NCBI RefSeq assembly: GCF_004027225.2
Contig: NC_044279.2
Coordinates: forward strand, 52,786,744 to 52,850,743
Direction: 5' to 3'
Length of the DNA stretch: 64,000 nt
From: Strigops habroptila
Lineage: Eukaryota > Chordata > Aves > Psittaciformes > Psittacidae
Position numbers and translations under genes: made by a program. Below are positions 25,206-37,300 of the stretch, piece by piece (the first letter of the stretch is position 1; each line of letters begins with the position of its first letter). The notes below the pieces were generated by a model that saw only the letters and a program-made list of their open reading frames with translations, was not told the DNA's origin and searched no databases.

Positions 25206-25360
25206 TTATTTCTTGCAGAAGACCTGCTGCTTGGCATTCTTCACACGTTGTTCCTCCTTCAGGTTCTTCTGCCGTGCATGTTTGCTGGAGATGAGTTCCA
25301 CATGTTCTGAGGGGAACCAGCCTCTCTCCCGGTCTGAGAGTTTTACTCCTTCTATCCATC
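25206..25360 (-). CDS. ARHGEF5: ARHGEF5 terminal coding exon: SH3 second half and tail
   Basis: The acceptor CTCACTGTAG is followed by the bases that complete G, then WIEGVKLSDRERGWFPSEHV. This is the SH3 DGW...RGWFP core whose tryptophan and proline form the ligand pocket. A basic tail (KHARQKNLKEEQRVKNAKQQ) ends at TAA, residue 1732. In the family this SH3 domain can bind proline-rich parts of the protein and autoinhibit exchange. Confidence 0.95.
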
Positions 25361-28300
25361 CTACAGTGAGGGGAAAAGCACAACATGAGGCAAAAGAGTC
25401 AAACGTTTTTTTCATTCTTCCCAAAAAGCCCCCTCCAACAAGGCCCTAAGATCAAAGAAAGAGATCCCCTTTCACCTTCCAAATAAAGTGTCTTAATGAA
25501 GTGGGGAGTCTCTTTATCTTCTCAACCCAACAGCCAGGAAGGAAAGGCTTCTTCTGAAGCCTGATTGTGGTGTTAAAGCTTTACACTACTAGAGTAACTT
25601 CGGATCCATAATTTAAGATAGCCATTGTTCATTCTGCTCACCATCATTGCTGTACTGCATAACCATGATGATATCTGCTTTCTCCAAAGCCAGCTCATCA
25701 TTTTCCCGAGCCTTGTAAGTCTTTATGCATTGAACCTGTGGTGCATCTAAAGGGGAGGAAAGATCATAATGGTATACTGGAATGCAACAGTCAACATGTG
25801 CATCAGCCCCAGAGCAGGTAGGGGATAAGGGACTGCCCAAACACTAAAGAACAGAGAACTGGAAGGGAAGTTACAGGTCTTCTACCTAGTATGAGGAGGA
25901 AAATCAGGTAAAATAACTGGCAGAACCTGGCACTGAGGGGAAGCCCATGAGTGTTTTCTTTATTTATAAAAAGGCAAGTGTTCTGCCTTGGAATCATTCT
26001 AGGATGTTCCACCTCGCAGTGACTCCAGCCCACCCCCAGTGGGCCCCAGAGCAGTCTCACCAGGGCATTCCAGGAGGTCCAGTTCTCCTCGCGGAGGAGC
26101 CAAAGCAGAGATCCACCTCAGCTTCTCACTGCTGGAAGACATCACCGGAGAGGTGTCAGGATTCAGTATGATGGATAACAGTCTGACTACTGGAATAGGG
26201 GTGTGCGTCTATACAGGTTTGCTCAGAGGAGGGGTCAGGGAGGGGGTACTTAGGGGAAGCAGAGAAAGTGGAAGTGGAGAAAGGGGATGGGAAAAGGCAA
26301 AACCATTTTTGGAGGCTGATGTTATGACATAAGATGGTAGTACTACATGAGCAGCTATGATAAGAGAGGAGCAAGGTGGTTCACTAGGGACTTGTTATGG
26401 CAAGAGGATGTTTTTTCAAGTCCTCTGGTCAGCAGCTGCATTTGATATTTCAGCATTGTGGTAGCTGAGGGCCAACCATCAGGCTCCTAGGAGGTGTGTG
26501 GCTATGGTAACGGGATATACTGAGGGTAACCTTGAGCTCTTACTGTGTCTCTGTACGAAACAAAAACTCCACTCTCTTTCCCTGGTAATTCTGAAGTAGA
26601 AAGAGACGGAAAACATTTTTGTTTGTTCCATGCAGTTTCATCTCGCATTTCTCCCCACGCACATCTGAGAAAGCAGCATGATCAAACACAACAAAACGTC
26701 CACCTCTGCAGGTAAAGAAGAGGAACAAAACAGGAGGTTTTAAGGTGATGAAGATTACAAAGTGAGTTCATGTTGTTTCCTGATGTTAGGAAAGTAAAAG
26801 CTTTTAATGAATCTTCATCTGCTCAGGCCTTAAGCTTTGTTCTTGCTAGAAGTCTCAGAAGGCCAGAGAAGAGAGGAAACTTAATGAAAAGGGTAGAAAT
26901 ACTAAGCTCTGTCCTGTGAGATTTTTTTCTTTTATAGCTTACATAAAACCCAACATAACCAATCAACAACTCTTTTAGTTTCTTGACAAACCAGTGATGT
27001 GCACATTCACTAATCTTCATACTGTCCTTTAAGAAGCAATTTTTTACCAAGTAAAACTAGAATAAATGTTTATTATTAAAGTGTTCCACATTATATTCTG
27101 CCTTTCCGTCCCTATAAGTGTTGCACTTGCACTAGGGACCAGAAGATATCTTATTAGTATGTTGTAATTAAGAGTTGGGACTATCAATTTCCACATACTT
27201 GTGTGATACTCACATAATATAGGGTTAGGTGAGTGAGTTGACAAACGCTGCCACTTGCTGGCAGGCAGAGGGAAAGGACTCTCACCAAAGCACAGAGCCA
27301 GAAAGAGACAGGTATTTTAGAAGGGGCAGGAAGAATTGTGTTGAAGCACTCACTCCTTGGGCCGAGAGAGGAGCAGACAGTCATTGAAGAGATGTAGGTA
27401 GATGGGACGGGTGGTGACTTTCCATTTTGGACTCAGGGTGTTGAAGTCCAGTGCTGTCAACTCACCACACTTCACAAGCCGCCTGGACTGTGAGATGAGT
27501 GGGAATATCTACAAGGCAGGAACAAACATTTATGTCAAGCATGTACAAGGAAGTCCATATCCATGAGGTTTAGATGTGCATTTTGCCTTTCTCTAGAGGA
27601 AGTGTGCTTTCACCTCTCCAGCTGGACAGGTCTAAGTCATGGTAGGCACCTTCAGCTGAAGGCGGACATGAACAGTTGGGCAAGGGAAGCCCTGATGAAG
27701 AGCTGACCTGTGTATGATATTCTGGTTCAACAGTTCTGTGTGTACTGAAGAGGAGAACAAAAAGTCAGTGTGACTTCGTTAGGAAAGAGAAAATAAACCA
27801 GGCTTGAGCAAGGCCCAGGGAATGGATGAGCTCACCTTGCACTCAAATTCAATCTTCTGGCTGAGGTAGATCAGCTCTTCAGTGCTCTTCATGCGCTGGA
27901 CATTTTCATTGCAATCCTTGATGAGCTGCAGAGGAAAACAAATCAGTGACGTGAAAAGAGAACTGCCTGGTGGGATCAGTACTACTCCCAGAAGCCCCTC
28001 AAGAGTCAATGTAAGTGACAATTCCTTAGGCATCCTCTTGCAAAAAAAGTATTTTTCCAGGCAAGCATAGTGAGCTTCTGCATACCTTCTTTCTTAAGGA
28101 AGGTATTCTTTAGATGAAGTTTCTGTGATAAGTTTTAACTGGGATACTGGGGGAAATACTAGGGACATCTCTCTCAGGTGACAAAGGTTGAATTGCTGGT
28201 CATTTGGAAGCAGTTCTTACTAGATACTCCACTGTAAAAAGAGTGATAAACATCAGCCCTGATTTTCCATAACCCAGAGCTTGTTGCCAGTACCTGTGAG

Positions 28301-31300
28301 GACAGGACACAATGGAACAGAGGTACTTCAGCCTGTAAGCTGCCTACATAGCCATCCTGAGGTGTTACAGGGCTGCTACATAACAGCATCATAAAGATAA
28401 CACTGGCTTGAACACAGCTAGAGTCCAAGGATTTCAGCGTAGGATGTTCTGCCCACCGATCTCACACTGCAGTGTATACTGAGATTAGTGGGACAATCAC
28501 TTCTTTCATTTGGTTAGGTATACTGTGCCTAATGCACCTCAGGATGCTGTTGGCCGCTGTGGCTGCCGGGGCACACTGTGACTCGTACTGAAGGTACCAT
28601 CAACCAGTACCCCCAGATCCCTTTCTGCTGGGCTGCAGAATGGTTGGCTGCCTTACCTTTTCAAGTGCATCGTATGCCTGTGTTGCTTGCACTTCCTCCT
28701 CAGATCCAGGCCGAGTTCTCTTCAGGATATTCTGTGTAAGAAAAGAGGTTTTTCATAACGTAATCAGGGAAAGTTGGACATATGTATCTGGAGGGGTAGG
28801 AGAAACATGCCGGCCTCAAGGGAAATTAAAGCAGTGGTAGGTGACGAGATATGGAGGTGGGAAGGCCAGAAATTTGAGATGTAGAATGTCACTGATGAGC
28901 TGCATCGAACACGGCATCCCTAAAAATCTAAATCGTATTTACTACCAAGTTACGTAGCACAGGAAGCAACCACTAATCCAAGCACTAACGGCCTTATGAA
29001 CAGAATTGTTCTTTGCCTGATACTCCTTTTTTCCTGGTAAAATAGGGCTCAAATAACCAAAAAGAAGAATTTCAGAGAAAGAGATCAAAATTAATTCATT
29101 AGGGATTTGTAGGTTCCCTATCTGGAAGGCTCCTATCAGTCAACGTTGCAGGCAAAAAGTAGAGACAGGCTGCCTTCCAGAGAGCAGCCAAGGAACCCTT
29201 GCTTTGTTTTCCTAGCAGGAAGCAAACAAAACTCAATACAATGCAAATCAAATATTCTGAGTAGACTCCATAAATTATTTATTGGAGTACAACTGAAGTA
29301 GTGCAACAAAAGTCCTAACCATTATACAAACTGCATTGTCTCACACACCGTGATTCAACTCATGGTGCTGGTCTAATGCACAGCAGGCATAAATATGATG
29401 ACAAACAGGTTTGTTTTTGCAAAGGCATATTCACAATATACACAACAGAGTGGCTTTAGAGTATCTTGCCAAACTTGTCACAGATGCAACATGAAGTGCT
29501 GTATGCAGTCCTTACACCCCGTGCTTGGAGCTAGCTCGTATTTATATGACTTTCAAACCTGAAGAAGGGTCATCTTGAGAGAAACTGTAGGAAAGCAGAG
29601 AATCGCCACAGTTACCTGTAGGAGGAGTTTGAGTCGAGTGATGCGCTGGAAAGGGAGAATGAGGAAGGATTTCAGTGAGAGGCGCTGGCATACTGGATCA
29701 CTTTCTAGTCTCTCCAGGACTTGCTGGAACCCTGCGTTTCCGTTTCTGTGGGAGCGGTAAAGAAAGAAGACATCCAGGCATCAGAGCAAATAAATAAGTC
29801 TTCCTACTATCAGATTTCACTGAGTGTTGGAGTACTCCCAACAAGTCAGGTTTTGTCCCTGGGGAAAGAGATGTCAAGAAACTGCATCACTGCTGATGAA
29901 GAGCAAGTATGGGTTTCTAACAGCTATAGGACAGTAGTACGACTGCGACTGTATCTTTCCTCTTTCTGCCATAGCCCTCTAGAATAAGAGCCATAAGTAA
30001 CATCTATATTTCAACTCCCCTGTGTTAGTAGGGCACCCTTCACAGAGACAGTGGTGGTTTGTATTCTTTCCTTACACTGAGTGGTCCAGCCCCAGGGGCT
30101 GCATTCAGGGTCTGGAACCAGCTGCTTCCCCTCTCTTGCTACTCTTGAGAGGAGCTGCCTTTCCCCCTAATGTCTCTCTTACCCTTTTAGACACAGCCAC
30201 TGCCATCCAGTTTTCCATGCTGGGTAGTAGCAGATTTTTATCTGCTAATGATATGAGAGTAGCACTGGCCACCAGAATAGCCAACCCCATATCCTTGAAG
30301 AGATAGGGAAGAAGGTTGTAAGCCCAGCAGATGTTGCGCTAATACCCCGGAAGTCCTTTCTGTACGGAACTGAACCTTCCCTGATGGGAACAGATTGTGA
30401 GACTACATCTCTCCCAATCAGCAGCACCTAGAGATGGTGCCTGAATAGCCTGCTGGGAACAGTATCTCCTCCTGGAATCACTGCAGGTTCACTGGAATTG
30501 GGTTATGAATGGAAGCAGTGCAGAAACAGCAAGGAACAGGGCTGGGCCCATGCGTGATTAATACTTGGTTGTGCCACTGGGTACAGAAGAGGAGGACAAG
30601 AGGTGTTCCACTCCACCACCCAGAACAAGAGAGACTGGTGGTGGTCTCTGGCCCCAGGATTTTCAAACCATTTTAAAGAATCCTGAATAGCCACTTTAAG
30701 CTTACTGGCAGCAGCCATATTTTTCTTAACCATAATTAAGGTTGGAAATTTCACTTGAAATTATCACTTTCTGGTTCTTACTAGTCTGAAAACCACAGAC
30801 TAAAAACCATTATCCCAAGACAGTAATTTCTGCTCTCTTCAGTAGAGGGTAGACAGAGAGAATAGCCTGAAATAGAATCAGGTACTAATCTTTCCCTTTC
30901 TAATGCTATGGGAGAGGAGCCTGCAGCAGCTCTGTCCTGCTGTCCCAAAAACTACTGAATTAAAGAAGGTTCCTGCCTGTTCTTCTGGGGGTGTAGTAAA
31001 AGCACTGGCCAACAGCCTGTGCTTGTGGCATTCCCCATCGTTTGAAAGAGTGGATATTTGAGGTGCAGCAAGGAAGTAAGAGGGGAGAAAGGTGCAACAA
31101 ATGAGAAAACTTACAGTAACCGCTGGAAGGTCTGCTCCTGATATGTCTGGTTTGTTACATATGGTAGATACACCCTGCGGAACTCGGGGGCGTGCTTCAA
31201 AGCCACATCGCACACATGGAAGGTGAACATGTCCTCCTCAAATTTCTCCTCCAAGTCAAAGAGGAAACTGCAGCACATGGTTGCAGTGACATAAAAGGAG

Positions 31301-34300
31301 AGGGAAATACCAGTGTCATTTAGTAAAGCAGGAAGGGCCTCAGTCCTCCAAAATCCTGACAGCCCACATATAAGCATGAGATAGCCTTTTACTTCTAAAG
31401 AGAGCATAATGCCTGTACAATGACAATTTAGGGCTAGATAGCAAGGAAGAAACAGAGGCAAAAGACCTCTGCTCTTGAGACGTCACACTTCTAAAGAAGT
31501 TGTCAGAAAACAACTGAAAATTAAGACATCGCCAGAATAATCCCACTAGTAGAAATGGAAAAGGTAGCAGCAAACCTTACTAGCTTAGCAATATGTGTAG
31601 CCAAGCCTTGCAGGAGAAAAGCAGAACAGAATCCTACAACATACAGGATTCCTTGCATGTGGGGTCATGTCTACATTTTATGACTTACGCTCAATTGATT
31701 CACATTAGGTTCTGTCAAGTGATGGCTGTAACTTACGTCTTTTTTTCTCCTCTCTTTTTTCTTCTTTGGTCAGGGCTCGTGCAGCTGCTTCTTTTGTCAT
31801 GTATTTTTCAGGAGCTGCGTTTGATTTGGGCTGACGTCTAGTTAGTCATGTTTAGTTGCAGTTGAAGTCAATAGCACATGGCTACAGTAGCATTTTGAGC
31901 ATTTTGATCTCCTGCAATGAGCTCTATGCACAATTGCACCATAATATCTGGGACTTAACACCAAGATTTACATTGCCCTGTCACGAGGCGGACATTCAGG
32001 GCATTGTTGATGTGCAATCACAAAGTGCTACATGTGTGTATCTACCTTGAAGGTCAGTGAATATGCAGAACAGGAGTGAGAGATGTTATTGATGGACATG
32101 ATGGGCTGTGTCTGTGCTTCATGGAGGGTGTTAGTCCTGAAAGCAAAGCGCCACATCTCACCTGGCACTGACATCACGTACATCCTGAAGGCGGGAGAAG
32201 AGCCACTGACGCTCTTGGTTGGTGAGCATTGCCTGGAGCTCTGCTGACCGCTGGAAGTGGTCCACCGCCACATTTAAACTGCGCAGGTACGAAGCCTCAG
32301 ACATTATCAACTCAAACTTGGCCTTGAGAGAGGAAAATCAGGGAGCACAGCATCAGTAAACTACACGAGTCTGTGAGGAATCTTGCAAAGAGGAGATAGG
32401 GGCAAAACAAGAAAACCTCCCCATGCATGATGTAAGTAGTGCGTAATTACAGAAGAGAGGCTTTAGGAATGACAAGCATGCCATTATATATGGTTATTTG
32501 TCTGTCTTTAGAAGACAGACTTGTGGTGACTTAAAAGAAATACAGCTACCTGCTCTCATCTTATTTTTTATTCCCCCCCCCCCAACTCCACTTTACTAGG
32601 TTCCCTGTTTTACATGCTCACATAAATTTTCCACTATCTGCATCACCCATGTTTTTCTCCTTCATCATGTTTCCTATGCTGTTTTTTTGCCTTTCTCTGG
32701 GTCCTCACATCCACTTCTCAGTTCCTCTAATTTTCCTTACCCAGTTTCTCTATGTACCATTTTCCTGGACCCATGCATGTTCCCGTTTCCTCTCAGCCCT
32801 GCAGTTCACACATGTCAATTCAGTAAACTCACACTCTACCACAAGAATTACAATTCGCTGTGGTTTTATTAGCATCTCTCATAAGCTTGTGTGTGGAGAA
32901 TGATAGAGGTAGAGGTCTTCTACTTTAATATTTTCTTTTGCATTGAACATGCTCAACATTCCTTGTTTTATCTCATTACAATTTCCCTATGTCTGTTTTC
33001 TGACAGTTACTGATACAGTTCAGAGCCTGTCCTTCAATGCTCCTTTTCTCTACCATTCTGAACTTCAGCACTGTACTACTCCACAAACACTGGTACCACA
33101 TCCTCATAACTGCTTACATGGGTAGAGGTGACCTCTGCATTCAACCACCTGCATTCCCACATGAGAATTTCTGCTCTCCACTTTAACCCTTCTTCTGGGG
33201 ACTCTTTCTTGACTACAGACCACCCATCACCCTTGTGAGATCTGTCCATTACCTCTTGCAGCTTCTGCTCATCACGGGACATATTGAGTAGCATTCTGCT
33301 GCCCCGTATCATGGGGATGTCCTGCCAGAGGGACGCATTAGATGAGACTGACAGACGTTGCAAATATGAGTCCTGGGGAGACAGCACTTTCCTCCGTAGC
33401 CGTGGGGAGCTTGGGAAACTTGACTCTATATCCTCTGAGAAAGAATCCACTCTCTTCTGGCTTTGAATGGCCTTGTTCAGCACCACATCGCTGTACTCCT
33501 GATACAGCAATCTTGCTGTGAAGAGAGGCATATACGTTTATAATTTTTATAGCAGCTACTCACCCTCTGCTTCAATCTGGAGAAAACTCTATTACTGTCT
33601 TGTATTTGGATAACTGAATACATGAGACCACATGCACCTGCAATAAGCTGCCTGAGTGTACTGCAGGACTCTGGTTTCACTGCCTCCACTGACCACCGCT
33701 CTCTAACACTTCCTACTTTCTACCATGTGGCAGGAGCCCCTCTCCTTTGTGCTCACTCCAAGGGTGAGAGATGATGGAGGAGAGGGGTCTGCCACAGCAC
33801 TTCAGGCAGAAGGTACTTACAGGAGTTGATCAGTTTGGAGTGCCGCCGTTTGAAGTTCTCCATTGCATCTGCAGGTTTCTTCTCTCTGTCAGAGAATAAG
33901 GATTTGGAAACAAAGAGCGAATGAAGAGCACAGCACCAGAGACGGCTTATCCAAATCTTAATAACAGATTTGTCACAGCAAGAACCTCTCTTTCCAACAA
34001 GCTCAAACCCCACATCCTTTACTTAACAAAGTTTGATTTAATAGAAACATTGTCCTAAAGGGACAGAAATACTTCTGTTGCAATGGGGTCCCCTCCCAGA
34101 GGGCAGAGACTGAAACACAGGCCTATGTAATTTTATTATCGTTTTCTACTCCTTATCATCTTTGTCGCTCAGGAACAACGGAGAGCGTCGGGTGTCTGTG
34201 CTACACAGGGATGGGGGCAAACTCTAAGGGGTCCTTGAGAGACTTACCGCAATATAACTGTCTCTGAACTGACCGGTGGCTCCCTGTGTGCCTTGTGAGC

Positions 34301-37300
34301 TTCTTCCTCTGAAGGAACAGAAGGAATTTCTGCATATAAGGCAAGCAGAAAGAGAACACATAAGTCTGTTTTTAGAGTCAAGCTACAACCCAAATGATAC
34401 AGAGATACCATTAATCTGTACTCCACCTAAGCGGCAGTCTTGGGTTGGAGCACTGGTGCCCTCCCGACCTTTATTTCTGGGTCAGAAATATTCTGGTTTT
34501 AATAATCCTTGACATTATTTACACTTTACATCTGTCACTGAGCCACATTTGCTTTGCATACAAATAAAAAGGCTGACACTTTCAGCAATGACAGGAACTC
34601 TAAGAACTTCCCTCTCCAGTTGCCCAAGAGAAGACGCTGCCTGTAGGCCCTGTCAGGTACTGCCTTTCTTTCCCCTTCCAGCACCTCAGGCCAGGCATCG
34701 GAGGATCAATGGCCCCAAAATCATTAGTCATACCTGAGTCTTAGACTTTCTTTTGTGGATGTTGAGCCCCCAGAAACTCTCAGTGACTTCCGGGGCAGAA
34801 ATGTTGGACATCTAACAAAGTTACTCCTGTGAAGAGTCTTACAAGGGATGCAGCCTGAGAATGAATGCTGTAATCCAGTTCTCAGGTTTATGTACTATGT
34901 GAGCATTCACAAACTGCTGCTTGAGTGATCTTCTGTTTATGTAAAATGGGGATAGTGTGGATTTTTCTTTTGCTTTGTGAGGGATTTAATTCAATAAAGT
35001 GTGAAGAAATTCTATATAAAATTTGTTGGAAGCAGGAGGAGGAAGAAAGCCCAAAGACTGAGGTGCAAGTATGGGTTAGGGAAGAGACAGTACTGTTGCC
35101 TTGAATGCTTTAGAATTTGGAACTAAAAATTTACAGGTCAAACACATGAACAAATCTTGATTCAAGTGCTGCCAGAACTTTTACACCCCTCCTCGCTCCC
35201 CTCCTTTTCCTCTGTGCCAAAAATCCGGCATGTTGTAGAGCTTGAAAAATAAGCTAAGAGCTGAGAAGAAGCAAGTATATTTAAAGCTTTTGTAAGGTAA
35301 TAAAGAACAGACACACATCTTGACAGCAAGTACGGTCTGAATGAGCTGCATCACAGAAGATGCATGTTTGCTGTTCATGATGTCAGTGATTTGGCTTCTA
35401 TGCAAGTTAGGACCTTGGATATGACGGATTTGTGTTCTTACCTGTAATCTCAAATCCTGCGTTCTCAGGAAGATCATCTCTTTCAGAAGGTCAAATTATA
35501 ACCTCAAGGTGCCAGTTGCAAAATAAAGGGAGGTAGCAAATAAACAAGGAACTAAAACATGTAGTAACAGACACGGGCTACTGAGGGTGTGTGCATGCGT
35601 TTTCTCTACTGCTTGGAAATAGGCTGCTACAAGTGCAGCAAAACGCAACGGCCATGTGATGGCAGCAGAGGTGATGAGCAGAAGCTCTGAACTGAGCGCC
35701 ACCAAGAAACTTATTCCTGCAGATAAGCCAAAATAACCCGTGTTACTGAGTAAGTGTGACAGATCACAACACACGGAGAAGGGACAAGAGGAGAAACTGG
35801 ATGCGACACTGAGAGGTGAGGGATTGGTGAAGTGTGATAAGCTCTCTGTTGCAGGTGTTAGAGTGAAACGAAGGGACTGAGCTCCAGAGTTCAGCCCTAT
35901 TCAAGAACAAGTAGGATACACTGGTTACAGGATAGCAGAGATCTACGGGGAGAGCAGGGATGGGGGAGCTTAGAACAGGACAGCAACGGGGCTATGGGGA
36001 TGGAGTGAGAAGTATTACCAGAAAGGCACAAGAGCAATGCTGAGCTCTCAGCTCTCATGCCTCTCTATCACACTGCCTACTTATTTTAATCCTAAGTTTT
36101 TGGTATCTGCAGTAAGTTTGCGGGGTATGGCAGGGAAATGGAGGAGAGGACTCACCCTGCAAGATGTCTGGTGGTACTGACATCCTCTTCAGGCCCTGAC
36201 GGTGCCAGTCCTTGCTTTTTACTCGGCGTTTAATTGGGTTTTCTTGATGGGCTGCAGGCTCCTGTGCAACAACCCCAATCGGTTTTTTGTCTGGCCAGCT
36301 TGATGATTTTTCCAAGGGTGAATGTCTGGGCATTTCCTCCTTTGGCTGAGCTACCAAGTGGCGTTCTCCCCCTTCTTCCTGCCTTTGCTTGACCCTCCTC
36401 TCACCTTCCATTTTCTCTGTGATTGCTAGTGGAGCTTGGATGTTCTTTGTGTCCACACTAAAGATGCCTGCCTGTTGCTCCCATCGCAGCTCCCCTGAGA
36501 TGTCCTCCTCTTGGCAGGTCCTTCTGGTGGTTGGTGGTGATGGAGGGCTGAGCCTGAGGAAGTGGATTGGATTGGTGAATGCTAGCATTGGAAGTGGCTG
36601 TGCAGAGTCTCTGTTCTTGGAGCCTGTGGATGTTATCAGGCCTTCCAGCGAGGGCCAAGAAGGGTGGTCAGGTGGGGATTTTCCACACTGCATATCGATG
36701 TGGTGGTCCACTGTTTCAGGGCTGGTGCCAGAGCATCCAGCCAACGCTTCATTTCCAGCAGCAGAAAAGCTTTTGGCTAACAAACTGACCCCTGAGTCAT
36801 CAGAAGTCTCTGTATCATGGGTACCTGAATCACCAAGCTCCCACTCTCTAGTTAATGGAACAAGGTCATCTTCCGCTACATGTTCTCCATCAGAAGCAGA
36901 GGCCACAGTGTTAGAATCAGACACAGAGGTGGCAGTCCGTAGAGAATGGCTTATAGTAGGGTGAATGGATAGTATCTTATTATCCGCCGTACCACAGCTG
37001 AGATGTGGCGTGGAGTAGAGTACAGGAGCCAGTGGCTGGTAACTTTCAAGGGCAGGAGGTTGAGTAAGGTGATTTGCATTAAGTGCAGGGGCCTGAGCTT
37101 GACAGGGGCTTTGGACAAGGGAAGGAGGATGAACAAGCTGTTTGGCATCAGGCTCAGACACCAGAGGTAGGCTTGAGTGGGACTCATGGGACAGAGGTTG
37201 TTCTGGCTGGTTCATGGCAAGGACTGTATCTTCTTCAGAAGGCCAAGTGAGGGTGCTCAGGACTCTGGAGATTCTGGATCCAGGCTCTTCTTGGTTTACA

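Noticed and set aside
34734-34811. Exon-like minus-strand segment reading MSNISAPEVTESFWGLNIHK with a GTATGA donor
   Set aside because: It is 78 bases, but inserted at the phase-1 junction between the giant exon and the exon at 34308 it hits a stop. The direct junction already keeps the frame.
36389-36964. 191-codon plus-strand ORF
   Set aside because: It lies wholly antisense to the firmly supported ARHGEF5 giant exon and shows no family signature.
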